DNA of 64,000 nt from NCBI GenBank assembly GCA_006218035.1, contig VBWC01000003.1, forward strand, positions 181,251 through 245,250. The letters run 5' to 3'. The position numbers and the translations under genes were made by a program. Under the pieces are notes generated by a model. It searched no databases and was not told where the DNA came from. It saw nothing but the letters and a program-made list of their open reading frames with translations. Shown one piece after another: positions 1 to 9,145 of this stretch (position 1 is its first letter; every line of letters begins with the position of its first letter). The stretch comes from Gammaproteobacteria bacterium (GTDB taxonomy: Bacteria > Pseudomonadota > Gammaproteobacteria > VBWC01).

Positions 1-925
1 GCGGCGCCGCGGTTCGTGGTGTGCCGGTGAATTGTCCGGGAGCCGAAAGTGAGCCGCGCAGTAGCGCCTCGATCAAACGAAACAGGCCGCTTTTGAAATC
101 GGAACCGATGCCGGAATCGGTCGCCGGTGACGACTGGCCGAACATGCGGCTTTCAAGAAACATGCCGCTGTTCAGCATGGCACTTTTCAGTCCCTGCGCG
201 GACGAGGCGTCTTTCGAACCGCTGAGGTTGCGCATGAGGTTCTGGATCGCCTCCTGTACTGCCGACGGCAGAGACATCGGCGGATTACCGCAGGGAGCCC
301 GGAGTGATGTGAGGATCGCCATAAGCAGCGGCAACCCTTGCTGGCGCGGCAACGCAGCGCGTAACAGGGGGTTGATGATCTCCGGTCCATCGGAAACATG
401 GGTGACGGCGACGGCCGGCAGTTTGCCCGCGCGAACGGCGATCAGCTCCAGCAGCTGGCCGGTGGTCAACGAAGCGGATGTCCGTCCGGTCAATCGGCCT
501 GCCGTGGTTTGCAGGTGTAATGCCCCGTCGTCCTGTGCCGCCGTCACCAGCGCCAGAAAACGCTGCCCGATCGCGAATGTACCGCTGCCGGGTTTGCCGG
601 TGGCGAGCATAATCAGCGGCGGGGTCGTCACCCCCGGTAACGCGCGTGAGGTCGTCGTGCCGGTAGTGCCGGTCGACACGATCTCGAGGCTCGGTGTGCG
701 GCCGAGGCTGGTAATGCGCACGGTGATTTGTTGGCCGGCGGTCAGCGGTTGGGGCGTTTTCGCCTGTACATCGACTCCATTGATCCTTAACGTGACTTCA
801 CCGGCATTGCGCGTCTGTATGACTGTCGCGTTGAGTACCTGCCCGATTTTCAGCGACTGCAAGTCCGGCGCCCGACCCTCCAGGCGGATCTGCGCCAGGG
901 CTTTGTTTGCGCTATCCAGTTCCAA
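1..925 (-). CDS. FliK-like flagellar hook-length control protein, N-terminal part (runs off left edge)
   Basis: About 308 residues are visible; the C-terminal secretion-control domain would lie beyond base 1. The visible part holds two tandem copies of a beta-rich OB-like unit: one contains LKIGQVLNATVIQ and ends near LTAGQQITVRITSLG, the next runs from IGQRFLALVTA to LTTGQLLELIAV. This layout resembles the N-terminus of the Pseudomonas-type FliK family, whose members set hook length by export through the flagellar type III apparatus. The frame opens after a TAA at 932-934. No ATG or clear ribosome site is present, so the TTG at 925 is only the best guess (ATT at 931 is the other option). No other flagellar gene is in the window. 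The family is inferred from pattern, not from a conserved catalytic motif. Confidence 0.5.
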   Translation of the reverse strand, partial: MELDSANKALAQIRLEGRAPDLQSLKIGQVLNATVIQTRNAGEVTLRINGVDVQAKTPQPLTAGQQITVRITSLGRTPSLEIVSTGTTGTTTSRALPGVTTPPLIMLATGKPGSGTFAIGQRFLALVTAAQDDGALHLQTTAGRLTGRTSASLTTGQLLELIAVRAGKLPAVAVTHVSDGPEIINPLLRAALPRQQGLPLLMAILTSLRAPCGNPPMSLPSAVQEAIQNLMRNLSGSKDASSAQGLKSAMLNSGMFLESRMFGQSSPATDSGIGSDFKSGLFRLIEALLRGSLSAPGQFTGTPRTAAP

Positions 926-1056
926 ATCAATTTACCGGCGTTGGCCGCCGCTCCACGCTGTTGGTCACCACGGATTCCAGTATAAACTACGGATAAATCG
1001 CCGCTAACTTGAACTGCCGATGCGGGTTGGCGCTTATTTTGCTTGTGGTGTTGGGA

Positions 1057-1974
1057 ATGGAAGACAGACAACTGTGGTACATCAGGCAACACGGCAAGGT
1101 GGCCGGACCGTATCCGGCGGGCCTGATTCGCCGTTTTATGTTGCTGCAGCGTATCAGCGAGTCCGACGAAATCAGTCATGACGGCGAGCTGTGGGTCCAG
1201 CTCTCGTCGCGCCAGGAACTGATTCCGGAGGTTATCAAGGCTGACCGTGACGATCCGCTGGCGCAGGAGCGGTTAAGCAAGGCAAGACGCTGGGCTGACG
1301 AACGGTCAATGGAAGACCGGCGCATGTTCGAGGAGCGGGGCGGTGAAATCACGACCGACCAGCGCACGAATCCTGACCGGCGCGCGACAGAGGCGGAAGC
1401 CGACGCAGTGGCGCGCGAGGTGCGCCGAAATCGCGTGTCGGGAAAGGAGCCGACGCGTGACGGTTATTTTCTCGGCGGCACGTTTATTCTCGCGGTGATG
1501 GCCGCGGTGGGGAGTTACCTTGTGTATTATCAACCGCAGCCGCCGGAAGACGTCGCCGATTGCGACGCGGTGGCCGCCCCGCGGGTCAACTGGGGTAGTT
1601 GCCGGATGGAAGGAATTTCGCTGGCGCGCACGGATCTGACCGGCGCCAAACTAAGCGGGGGCGATTTCAGCGGCGGCGATTTTCACGGTTCTGTGATGAC
1701 CGGCGCCGATCTTTCATATGCCGTCATGAGTATCGCCGATTTTCGCGGTGCCAATCTGTCGGGCGGGAATCTGAAGGGTATCAGTCTGCGCAGAGCCGAT
1801 CTCGCTAACGCCAACCTCGCCGGCGCGGATTTGTCGTATGCGGATCTGCAGGGTGCGAATCTGACCGGGGTCACGCTGGATGGGGCGATACTCGACAACG
1901 CGATATGGGTCGATCAATCCGTGTGCACGCCGGGGTCGATCGGCCAGTGCCTGGTCGCGACATTACGAAATTAA
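1057..1974 (+). CDS. GYF-like / pentapeptide-repeat inner-membrane protein
   Basis: Unrecognised as a named gene, but its modules are clear. Residues 1-50 from the ATG at 1057 form a GYF_2/DUF4339-like fold (WYIRQHGKVAGPYP, then a short helix), a type that usually binds protein partners in the cytoplasm. A charged, Arg/Glu-rich linker follows, then one membrane helix near residues 140-160 (GTFILAVMAAVGSYLVYY). The outer part carries about 20 pentapeptide repeats of the A(D/N)LxG type (ADLSYA, ANLAGA, ADLQGA), which stack into a right-handed quadrilateral beta helix. A TTG 48 bases upstream is in frame, but the sequence TTGGGA lies just before the ATG and the TTG version would add a hydrophobic stub. 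The 3' end overlaps the convergent amrA by 12 bases. Function unknown. Confidence 0.75.
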   Translation: MEDRQLWYIRQHGKVAGPYPAGLIRRFMLLQRISESDEISHDGELWVQLSSRQELIPEVIKADRDDPLAQERLSKARRWADERSMEDRRMFEERGGEITTDQRTNPDRRATEAEADAVAREVRRNRVSGKEPTRDGYFLGGTFILAVMAAVGSYLVYYQPQPPEDVADCDAVAAPRVNWGSCRMEGISLARTDLTGAKLSGGDFSGGDFHGSVMTGADLSYAVMSIADFRGANLSGGNLKGISLRRADLANANLAGADLSYADLQGANLTGVTLDGAILDNAIWVDQSVCTPGSIGQCLVATLRN

Positions 1975-2547
1975 TTGGCAGGTGTAGCGTTTCACCCGCA
2001 GCGTTGGTGACCAGTAATCCTCCGGCAGGCCTGTTTTGCGTTTAAGCTGTTGAAGGAATTCCTGTGGATGCGCCAGCCGCTCCCATACTGACGGCAAGAA
2101 CGTACCACGACGTCCGTTTTCTTCAAGTATCAGTCCGTCGATCCCGGGCCGCAGTTGCTGAACAAGCTCGTCTTCCGAGTGGAATGTCATCGGCTGCGGT
2201 GGACTCAACACCGAAATATGAAGATCGAGTAACGATAGCTCCTGCGACTTCAGCGGCGCAAACCGCGGATCGGCAAAGGCCGCTGCATAGGCATTCTGCG
2301 CCACGTCGACGACCAGAGCGCGCGTGCCTTCAAGTGAGCCGACGCAGCCGCGCAGGTTCGCGGCGATTAACAGCGTGACAAACGTGGCCAGCGGCTGACG
2401 CAGGTCGGCGGGGAAATCATCCGGGGCGATATCGGGCGAAGCACGGTGCGTGAGGCCATGGCGAATGGACTCCCGTGCCAGCGCCAGCAGCGCCGGGCCG
2501 TGGCGCCGGGCGATCCCGGCAGTATCCACGACAGGTAGATTGCTCAT
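1963..2547 (-). CDS. amrA: AmmeMemoRadiSam system protein A (AMMECR1 domain)
   Basis: A 194-residue AMMECR1-family protein. The family hallmark LRGCVGSLEG is present at about residues 60-70, followed by AAAFADPRFAPL, and the C-terminal part has the usual TFLPSVWERL and YTCQLIS ending. AMMECR1 proteins have a two-lobed alpha/beta fold. In prokaryotes they occur with a MEMO-family and a radical SAM protein in the conserved but biochemically unresolved AmmeMemoRadiSam set. The start ATG overlaps the stop of amrB as ATGA, so the two genes are translationally coupled on the minus strand. A longer frame upstream exists only because it reads through amrB in another phase. Identity is firm; molecular role is not known. 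Confidence 0.9.
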   Translation of the reverse strand: MSNLPVVDTAGIARRHGPALLALARESIRHGLTHRASPDIAPDDFPADLRQPLATFVTLLIAANLRGCVGSLEGTRALVVDVAQNAYAAAFADPRFAPLKSQELSLLDLHISVLSPPQPMTFHSEDELVQQLRPGIDGLILEENGRRGTFLPSVWERLAHPQEFLQQLKRKTGLPEDYWSPTLRVKRYTCQLIS

Positions 2548-3368
2548 AAGCGATGTCGCCGGGCCGGCGATGGGTCGGTCACACTGGCGAAGGCGTACGC
2601 GCCATACCCGACCACTTGATCGCGCGGGCCGGCGGTATCGCCAGAGTTGCGCAGGTCGATGGCGTCCGCATGCATGCCGTGCGCATGGGCAACGGTCAGC
2701 AGTCCGTTGACAGGAATTCTGCCGCAAGCATGCTGATAGTGTATGTCCTCCGGGCGCATCGCGATAATTGCGCGTGTCGTCGCCTGGTCAAGATCCCGCG
2801 CGGTTTCATAGTCCTGATAATGGCTCAGGTCAGAACTGATGACGATCAACGTTTCGGGTCCTCCCCACAGCCGCTCGATAACCTCGGCGACCTCGTCCGC
2901 AGTCGCGTCTCCAACCACCAGCGGTATGCAGGAGAAGGTATCCAGGGTCACCTGAAGGAATGGCAGTTGGACCTCGAGGCTGTGTTCCAGCGCGTGAGCG
3001 TCATCAAAAACCTTGACCTGCGGTAGTGCCAGTAATTCCCGGATCGCTTGTTGATCGATGGCAACCGGACCCAGCGGCGTAATAAATTGATCGGCACTGG
3101 TGGCTGCCAGACCCCGGAACGGCACGCGGTGGGCGGGTCCGAGCAGCACGACGCGTGTAATGCTGTCATGCGCCGGTGCAACGCGCACATAGGCGCTCGC
3201 GGCAATCGGCCCGGAGTAGATGTAGCCGGCGTGCGGGACGATAATGGCCTTTGGCACCGGGCTGGCCAATACGGCATGGGCTGAGAGAAAACCCGCAATC
3301 GTGGAGCGTAGCGTGGTTTCGTCCGCGGGGTAGAACATGCCGGCGACAGCGGGATTTCTGGCGGTCAT
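2544..3368 (-). CDS. amrB: AmmeMemoRadiSam system protein B (MEMO family)
   Basis: A 274-residue MEMO-like protein. The start at MTARNPAVAGMFYPAD matches the typical AVAGxFYP opening of the family. Further signatures are PHAGYIYSG (about residue 45), LLGPAHRVPF, EHSLEVQLPFLQ and SSDLSHYQDY. His and Asp residues of these blocks form a metal-binding pocket related to non-haem iron dioxygenases in known MEMO structures; here PHAG, GPAH, EHSLE and DLSHY are all intact, so an active metal site is plausible. It is the first gene of a two-gene minus-strand unit with amrA and is divergent from amrS across a 160-base gap. No biochemical reaction has been firmly assigned to the bacterial family. Confidence 0.92.
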   Translation of the reverse strand: MTARNPAVAGMFYPADETTLRSTIAGFLSAHAVLASPVPKAIIVPHAGYIYSGPIAASAYVRVAPAHDSITRVVLLGPAHRVPFRGLAATSADQFITPLGPVAIDQQAIRELLALPQVKVFDDAHALEHSLEVQLPFLQVTLDTFSCIPLVVGDATADEVAEVIERLWGGPETLIVISSDLSHYQDYETARDLDQATTRAIIAMRPEDIHYQHACGRIPVNGLLTVAHAHGMHADAIDLRNSGDTAGPRDQVVGYGAYAFASVTDPSPARRHRL

Positions 3369-3479
3369 GGAGTGGTCACATCTATCGGCAGTTGGTTGGC
3401 GCGATGCTGGATTTATGGCGCAGGTACCGGTGGCGTGTTGGCCAACGTTAGCTGGCTGAGCGCGCGGAGGCAACCGCTT

Positions 3480-3485
3480 TATAAT
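3480..3485 (+). promoter_or_regulatory. Candidate -10 box (TATAAT) in front of amrS
   Basis: A perfect TATAAT lies 43 bases before the amrS start codon, inside the 160-base divergent gap shared with amrB. No convincing -35 is seen 16-18 bases upstream, so this is a weak promoter call that rests on the -10 alone. Confidence 0.3.
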
Positions 3486-3528
3486 GGATTTATCTGGCGG
3501 GATTTTCCCGCGAAGGTCAAGGGACAGA

Positions 3529-4635
3529 ATGTCGCTCGAAACCGTGGTACCGACCCAATATTGGCACCGTCTCGATGACGGACGTGTACAGTGCGATCTG
3601 TGTCCGCGTGCCTGCAGGTTGCATGAAGGGCAGCAGGGCCTGTGTTTTGTCCGGGCACGGCGCAATGACGCGATTGTATTGACCACCTACGGCCGATCCA
3701 GCGGGTTCTGTGTCGATCCGATCGAGAAAAAGCCGTTGAACCATTTTCTTCCCGGTACACCGGTGTTGTCGTTCGGTACGGCGGGCTGCAATCTCGCCTG
3801 TAAATTCTGCCAGAACTGGGATATGAGCAAGTCCCGTGAAATGGATATCCTGGCAGACAGCGCTTCCCCTGAGACCATAGCGTATGCGGCGCAGCAACTC
3901 GGTTGCCGCAGTGTCGCATTCACGTATAACGATCCTGTCATCTTTCATGAATATGCCATTGATGTGGCGCAGGCCTGTCGTGACCGCGGCATCAAAACCG
4001 TCGCGGTCACCGCCGGATATATCTGTGCAAAACCGCGGCGGGAATTCTTCCGTAACATGGACGCCGCGAATGTGGACCTCAAGGCGTTCACCGAGCACTT
4101 TTACCGGCATGTAACCGGATCAACGCTGCAACCGGTTCTGGAGACCCTGCAATATCTGAAACATGAAACCAGTGTCTGGTTCGAGCTGACCACATTGCTG
4201 ATCCCCGGGCATAACGACTCCGATGCGGAGCTTCAGCAGATGACCCGCTGGGTGGTTGAGAAGCTCGGCCCGGATGTGCCTATGCATTTCACGGCGTTTC
4301 ATCCGGACTGGAAAATGATGGATACGCCGCCGACACCGCCGGCGACATTGATGCGCGCCCGCGAAATCGCGGTGCAAAACGGTGTGCGCTACGCCTATAC
4401 CGGGAATGTGCACGATAGCGTCGGTGGCAGCACGTATTGCCATCATTGCGGTACTCGTCTGATCGGCCGGGACTGGTATGTACTTACGGACTGGAATCTT
4501 GTCGACGACCGCAAATGCCGCCGTTGCGGCACCGTCTGCGCCGGCGTGTTTGACGGGCCTCCAGGAGACTGGGGTTCGCGCCGGATGCCGGTACGGTTAC
4601 AGGCGATGGAACATCGGCGCGGTATCGGCGGCTGA
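3529..4635 (+). CDS. amrS: AmmeMemoRadiSam system radical SAM enzyme
   Basis: A 368-residue radical SAM protein of the PflA-like AmrS type. The cluster motif GCNLACKFCQNWD supplies CxxxCxxC for the SAM-binding [4Fe-4S] cluster at about residues 87-94. An N-terminal CDLCPRACRL block (CxxCxxxC) and two C-terminal cysteine pairs, YCHHCGT and KCRRCGT, look like additional metal or zinc sites, as is common in this family. NDPVIFHEYAID and VTAGYI are typical of the TIM barrel. The start at 3529 is chosen because AAGGTCAAGGGAC precedes it; an in-frame ATG 45 bases upstream would only add an Arg-rich stub. It is divergent from amrB-amrA and completes the trio. Substrate unknown. Confidence 0.93.
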   Translation: MSLETVVPTQYWHRLDDGRVQCDLCPRACRLHEGQQGLCFVRARRNDAIVLTTYGRSSGFCVDPIEKKPLNHFLPGTPVLSFGTAGCNLACKFCQNWDMSKSREMDILADSASPETIAYAAQQLGCRSVAFTYNDPVIFHEYAIDVAQACRDRGIKTVAVTAGYICAKPRREFFRNMDAANVDLKAFTEHFYRHVTGSTLQPVLETLQYLKHETSVWFELTTLLIPGHNDSDAELQQMTRWVVEKLGPDVPMHFTAFHPDWKMMDTPPTPPATLMRAREIAVQNGVRYAYTGNVHDSVGGSTYCHHCGTRLIGRDWYVLTDWNLVDDRKCRRCGTVCAGVFDGPPGDWGSRRMPVRLQAMEHRRGIGG

Positions 4636-4967
4636 CATTGCGCCGGCGCATTCGTGCCGGCCGCTTGGCGCCACGCCGTGCGGTTGGGAGGCGAAGACAG
4701 TCGGCGAACAGTCGTGGCTTATGTCCGGTGCCGAATAGTCGCTTGAGGGGCGAGAACTTGCAGGGAAAGCGGCAATTAGTGGCGACCGGCAAACGAATAC
4801 CGCGCTAAAACCAGCTGAATTGGCAAAGGGGTCCCGCAGGCGTTCACGCCCATGTCGCGGCGTGGGCTGGTATGTTTCTTGAATGATAACGCATGGGTAC
4901 CGTATTCCGACCGTGCGGAGTTCGTCTGTTGACAAATAACTGACGGTCGTATGAGAAGAGACACACG
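4636..4967. other. Intergenic region before the TSP3-repeat protein
   Basis: 332 bases without a convincing gene; short frames on the minus strand here have no supporting motif or ribosome site. The only signal seen is a TTGACA at 4929-4934 followed at 15 bases by TATGAG (4950-4955), a possible promoter with a tight spacer. No strong hairpin-plus-T terminator for amrS was found. Confidence 0.4.
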
Positions 4968-7562
4968 TTGAGATCAGTCGGCCGCATTGTGAAATCGCTG
5001 CTCGCGATCCTGCTGCTGTGCAGCTGGATCCCTTTGGCCGTTGCCGTATCAATAACGGTGGATCCCGGGGTCTACAAGGGCGGGTGGTACATCGGTGAAT
5101 CCGATAGTTACTTCGGACGGGCAACGCTTGATGTACCCGATGGAAAGCAGTGGGTCGGCCTCGGTGACTATGTCGATACGCTGTTTCTGATCGACGTCAG
5201 TTCAAACGGAGACGTGGTCGTCGAAAACGGGGTATCCGCCAGTGGCACGCGGAATATGCTTACCTTCCGCACGGCGGAAATCGTCATCGATCCATCCGGC
5301 TACGACGGGATTTTCTTTATCGAAGACATCTTTACCGGGGCGGGCAAGCAGCCGTTGCAGCTGGTGCCGGGCATTAAATATCAGATCAATATCGGTGAGG
5401 GCGGTTTTCGCCGACGATTCGAATTTTCGGTGACCGGCGCAGGGAAAGTGACGTCTGACAATACCGATTCCATGGCGGGTGCGGAAAATGTTGTGAGGCT
5501 CCTGACCACGACTATCAATGTTGACCCGTCCGGGTACGAAGGTCTCTATTCGGTCTACCCGGCGACTAAAGAAAAGTGGTCAAGCGGGAAGGCGAGCTTT
5601 GTGCTGCCGAATGGTCTCAGCTACAGACTGCAGATCGGTAACGAGCCCATCGAGTTTTTTGTTGCCGAGGATGGCGCGTTGTCGGGCCGGGGGGAGAGTT
5701 CGATCGATTTTGTCGGCAATACGATGCAGCTTAAGACCGTTGAGGTAGTGGTCGACCCGGCCAATTACCACGGACAGTGGGTGGTGGTGCGTGCGACGCG
5801 CGACTGGTGGATGAGCGGTCGTCAAACTCTGCGGCTGGTGGCCGGAGTGAACTATACGTTTTACGTCGGCACTGCTGAAAACAAGATCGACGTCCATGTC
5901 GCGTCGGATGGCGGCGTAACCGGGGCCAGTCGCGATTCGCTTCTGTTTGAGAACAATACGATAACCTTCCGGAACACGCTCGTCACGATCGATCCGGCGG
6001 GATTTTCGGGTAACTGGCGACTGGGCTACGCGCACCCTGTCGACATGGCGGAACGAATACGCGGCCAGGAGACGTTGGCTCTAGTGCCCGGCAATGCCTA
6101 CATCGTTGAGCCGACTGCCAATGACAGCTTCGGCTTCGTGGTCGACAAAGGTGGTGAGATTCGTGTCACGAATCAACAAAACGCTACGGCGCTCGGAAGC
6201 ACCCTGAAATTTAACACGGAATTCGTCGAGATTAGCCCCGCGTCGCCGGACCTGCAGTGGCTGGTGGATATCGGGCCGGCAGAAACACGGCGCGGGATAC
6301 ATCGTCTCAATCTGGTCCCGGGGGTCAATTATCAGATCACGGCGAACCGCGCTGCCGCACCATTTCGGCTTGAATCGCCTTGTAAGACGCAGCCGGAACA
6401 ACTGCAAATCGATGGCGAAACCGTGGCGGTAATGTGTGCCGATGCGCGCCTGGACACGGATAAAGACGATATTCCGGATCGCGGCGACAACTGTCCGCGG
6501 GATTCAAATATCGATCAGGCCGACATTGACGGCGACGGGACAGGCGATGCCTGTGATGACGATGTTGACGGTGACCAGGTGCCGCACGCGATCGACAACT
6601 GCCGGGAGATGTTCAATCCGGAACAGGCGGACGCGGATCGCGACGGTATCGGCGATGCCTGCGACGATGATGCCGACAACGATAACGTGCCAAATGAAAT
6701 TGACAACTGTCCGCTGACGGCGAACCCGGACCAGCGTGATCGTGATGGTGACGGGATCGGTGACGCATGCGATGATGATCTCGACAAGGACGGCATACCG
6801 AACGAGTCAGACAACTGCCCGACGGTCCCTAATCCTGACCAGCGCGATACGAACAAGAATGAAAAAGGGGACGCGTGCGACAGCGATGCGGACAGTGATG
6901 GCATTGAAAACGCGCGTGATAATTGTCCGCTGATTGCCAATCCGGATCAGAAAGACCGCGACCACGATGGACGCGGTGATGCCTGCGATGATGATCATGA
7001 CAACGACGGCGTCCCCGATACGGTCGATAACTGTCCGAGCGTACCTGATCGGGATCAGATCGATACGGACAAAGACGGGAAAGGGGATGCCTGTGACGAT
7101 GACATCGACAACGATGGCGTAGCGAATACGGTCGACAACTGTCCGATGGTCAGGAACGCGGACCAGATGGACGCGGACAACGATGGAATTGGTAACGCTT
7201 GCGATACCGATGATGATAATGACGGTGTTCTCGACACTACGGATAACTGTTCGTTAATCGTTAACAGTGACCAACGCAATGCGGACGGCGACAAGTTTGG
7301 TGACGCGTGTGATGACGATATCGATGGCGACAAGGTAACGAATGCCAACGATGCCTGCCTGGATACGGCGCTCGGCAGGAAGGTGGATAACAGGGGCTGT
7401 AGCGGGGAGCAATTAATGGCGATTGCGTGCCAACAGGCCGACTATGTGGAACATGGTCGATACGTCAGCTGTGTGGCGCGGGCCGCGGGCGACGCGTTAA
7501 GCAAAGGCTTGTTAACGGATAACGAAAAATGGCGTTTTATTTCAGGCGCGGCGAACCGATAA
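4968..7562 (+). CDS. Secreted protein: six beta repeats plus thrombospondin type-3 repeats
   Basis: 864 residues with a TTG start (GAGAAGAG eight bases upstream). Residues 1-26 are a signal peptide ([16 protein letters not shown]). Residues 27-490 hold six tandem units of roughly 75-80 residues, each opening with a variant of (I/V)xVDPxxYxGxW (starts near residues 27, 104, 182, 258, 338 and 420) and including a LxxVPGxxYxxxxG strand; I do not recognise this unit as a named domain. Residues 494-800 form eight thrombospondin type-3 repeats (DNCPxxxNPDQxDxDxDGxGDACDDD), which bind calcium in strings of Asp loops. The last 65 residues contain four cysteines and no anchor that I can see. Likely a calcium-stabilised periplasmic or surface protein. 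The downstream cytochrome gene is 138 bases away. Confidence 0.85.
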   Translation: MRSVGRIVKSLLAILLLCSWIPLAVAVSITVDPGVYKGGWYIGESDSYFGRATLDVPDGKQWVGLGDYVDTLFLIDVSSNGDVVVENGVSASGTRNMLTFRTAEIVIDPSGYDGIFFIEDIFTGAGKQPLQLVPGIKYQINIGEGGFRRRFEFSVTGAGKVTSDNTDSMAGAENVVRLLTTTINVDPSGYEGLYSVYPATKEKWSSGKASFVLPNGLSYRLQIGNEPIEFFVAEDGALSGRGESSIDFVGNTMQLKTVEVVVDPANYHGQWVVVRATRDWWMSGRQTLRLVAGVNYTFYVGTAENKIDVHVASDGGVTGASRDSLLFENNTITFRNTLVTIDPAGFSGNWRLGYAHPVDMAERIRGQETLALVPGNAYIVEPTANDSFGFVVDKGGEIRVTNQQNATALGSTLKFNTEFVEISPASPDLQWLVDIGPAETRRGIHRLNLVPGVNYQITANRAAAPFRLESPCKTQPEQLQIDGETVAVMCADARLDTDKDDIPDRGDNCPRDSNIDQADIDGDGTGDACDDDVDGDQVPHAIDNCREMFNPEQADADRDGIGDACDDDADNDNVPNEIDNCPLTANPDQRDRDGDGIGDACDDDLDKDGIPNESDNCPTVPNPDQRDTNKNEKGDACDSDADSDGIENARDNCPLIANPDQKDRDHDGRGDACDDDHDNDGVPDTVDNCPSVPDRDQIDTDKDGKGDACDDDIDNDGVANTVDNCPMVRNADQMDADNDGIGNACDTDDDNDGVLDTTDNCSLIVNSDQRNADGDKFGDACDDDIDGDKVTNANDACLDTALGRKVDNRGCSGEQLMAIACQQADYVEHGRYVSCVARAAGDALSKGLLTDNEKWRFISGAANR

Positions 7563-7700
7563 CGAAAAGCGTGTCAAACAGCAAAATGAGTGGTAGTCTT
7601 TTCGCGTAAGCGGCTGCCGGGTCGTCTACGAAATCCGTTCAGGTTAGTCATTTTGTATCGAGCCCGGTCTGATTCCGTAGCAGCGATATCGCGCGTAACT

Positions 7701-8273
7701 ATGAGCGGAAACAATAAAAAGACGCTCCTGGCAATAGCCTTCCTGGCGGGATACCCGCTGACGCTGCCTGCGGTAGACCGGTTTACGGCTCCACCCCTTA
7801 CGCCGCTTGCGGAAGACGGTATACATGATCCCACCAATGAAGCGATTCTCACGTTGCAGGACCCCAAGCGGTCTATGGCCGAGTTTCCCAAAGACCGGCG
7901 CGACGAGGTGAACTGGGTAGAGGCGCTCAATCTCGGTGTTATCCAGCCGCGCAAAACCAATACCGGCAGGGCTGAAGACGGTGATGTGATGCCGGAACTC
8001 GATCTGGATATCATCATGAACACCACTGGCGAAATGCCGCATGTCAGGTTTCCGCACCTGGCCCACACGCGCTGGCTCGCCTGCAGTAACTGCCATCCGG
8101 ACATATTTAAGGCGGAAGACAACGGCAATCCGATCAATATGACGAAAATACTGCGCGGCGAATTCTGCGGCCGATGCCATGACAAGGTCTCGTTCAGCCT
8201 GTGGATCTGCGAGCGCTGCCACAGCGTGCCCCACAAAAATTCCCCGCCAGCGTGGTGGGACACCAAGAAATAG
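7701..8273 (+). CDS. c7-type trihaem cytochrome c, periplasmic
   Basis: 190 residues from ATG 7701. An N-terminal hydrophobic segment (TLLAIAFLAGYPLTLPA) acts as export signal. Three CxxCH haem sites are visible: CSNCH, CGRCH and CERCH, all in the last 65 residues, with extra His residues (VRFPHLAHTRW, VPHKN) that can serve as distal ligands. The pattern RFPHLAH..CSNCHPD..FCGRCHDKVSF..CERCH matches the triheme c(7)-type domain family found in periplasmic electron-transfer chains. The middle 100 residues have no haem and may be a partner-binding region. Only 138 bases separate it from the calcium-repeat protein, so co-transcription is possible, though no partner reductase is nearby. Confidence 0.88.
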   Translation: MSGNNKKTLLAIAFLAGYPLTLPAVDRFTAPPLTPLAEDGIHDPTNEAILTLQDPKRSMAEFPKDRRDEVNWVEALNLGVIQPRKTNTGRAEDGDVMPELDLDIIMNTTGEMPHVRFPHLAHTRWLACSNCHPDIFKAEDNGNPINMTKILRGEFCGRCHDKVSFSLWICERCHSVPHKNSPPAWWDTKK

Positions 8274-8307
8274 ACGACGCACATACTGGCGCTCCCGCAT
8301 GGCGCGC

Positions 8308-8328
8308 GAATCATAACGATTATGATTC
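8308..8328. promoter_or_regulatory. Perfect 9-3-9 inverted repeat (GAATCATAA cga TTATGATTC)
   Basis: A perfect palindrome lies 35 bases downstream of the cytochrome stop and about 110 bases upstream of a sigma-70 promoter. It is AT-rich and has no T-run, so it is not a typical terminator. The size and symmetry suit a dimeric regulator site; TCATAA/TTATGA arms recall Fur-superfamily boxes but no specific regulator can be named. Confidence 0.45.
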
Positions 8329-8435
8329 CTGACTTTCGTGCGCATGCGAACGGGTGTTCGATAGTCGCAAATGTGCACAAACCGGAACGATAATAAATGT
8401 TATTACCTATGAAGAGCTTATCGATACCGAGTATT

Positions 8436-8464
8436 TGAAATCCTAGTATAGTTCGGTTATCTTT
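8436..8464 (+). promoter_or_regulatory. Sigma-70-like promoter TTGAAA-17-TATCTT
   Basis: A TTGAAA and a TATCTT hexamer with an ideal 17-base spacer. The next gene starts at 8650, leaving a leader of about 180 bases. The rest of the 376-base gap 8274-8649 holds only this promoter and the 8308-8328 palindrome. Confidence 0.5.
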
Positions 8465-8649
8465 TAGTCAAGCCCTAGCAAATTAATCGGATTATTTGCG
8501 GCGGATTACTGAGACCGACCGCGAAACGTCAAGGCCACCGATATTGCGCCGTTAACGTAGTGTTTCGATCTGGGCGGTTCCGGTGACGAGGACCCGATGA
8601 GGAATAGCGTGACTCGCTGAGCAAGCAGTTAGTTTCAGGAGAACCCGAT

Positions 8650-8889
8650 ATGACCGCGTTGTTACCATTTCTGATGTTGGCGCTGCTGGGCGGATTGATG
8701 TTCGCCATCTGGTGGATACCGAGGTCGATCCGTGTACAGCAGATTGAGTTCGCGATTCAGCAGGGAAAGGATGCGATAGCAGAACTTGAGTTGCAGGTGC
8801 AAAACAGCGAGTTTGCCGACGTGGAGGAGGCGCAGCAAAACATCGCGTCACTAAAGCGCGCCGTACAGCGCCTTAAAGCCAAACTTTAG
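8650..8889 (+). CDS. Small membrane protein with coiled-coil tail
   Basis: 79 residues, preceded by AGGAG at eight bases, so translation is likely. Residues 3-24 form one membrane helix (LLPFLMLALLGGLMFAIWWIP); the rest is a charged amphipathic helix with heptad spacing of Ile/Leu/Val (QIEFAIQQGKDAIAELELQV, then IASLKRAVQRLKAK) suited to coiled-coil pairing in the cytoplasm. I do not recognise the family. It stands alone between a promoter and a repeat element with a terminator behind it. Confidence 0.7.
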   Translation: MTALLPFLMLALLGGLMFAIWWIPRSIRVQQIEFAIQQGKDAIAELELQVQNSEFADVEEAQQNIASLKRAVQRLKAKL

Positions 8890-8911
8890 GAAAGCTCTGA
8901 TTAATCGCTTT

Positions 8912-9052
8912 GTCGTCATTCCCGCGAAAGCGCGAACCCATGGATGGGCGAGGTCGAGCGGCGTCGGGAACGGCCGCCGAGGAATCCAGTAACGCACTGT
9001 TCCAAGAACACTGGATTCCGGGTCTCCGCTGCGCTCCGCCCGGAATGACGAC
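8912..9052. repeat. Dispersed palindromic repeat, copy A
   Basis: 141 bases flanked by perfect 11-base inverted ends, GTCGTCATTCC and GGAATGACGAC. Inside is a second inverted pair, GGAATCCAGT (8981-8990) and ACTGGATTCC (9010-9019). The CGTCATTCCCGCGAAAGCG end is a well-known form of dispersed intergenic palindrome in many proteobacteria. A shorter relative in opposite orientation lies at 26227-26299. Confidence 0.75.
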
Positions 9053-9090
9053 ACATCAGAGGTTCCTTAGGTCAAACATTACCGCACAAA

Positions 9091-9124
9091 GAAAAAGCCC
9101 CGCTGATGCGGGGCTTTTTCTTTT
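9091..9124. terminator. Bidirectional rho-independent terminator
   Basis: GCCCCGC-TGAT-GCGGGGC hairpin with an A-run before and a T-run after, between the small coiled-coil gene (plus) and nikO (minus). It can stop both transcripts. Confidence 0.9.
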
Positions 9125-9145
9125 CAGGTACGCGTGGCGGGCGTC

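Noticed and set aside
21-1007. Long plus-strand frame at the left edge
   Set aside because: It is antisense to a frame with two clear FliK-like repeats; its translation is Arg/Ser/Pro-rich with no domain.
2548-3686. Long N-terminal extensions of amrA and amrB
   Set aside because: They read out of phase through neighbouring genes; family starts and ATGA coupling fix shorter proteins.
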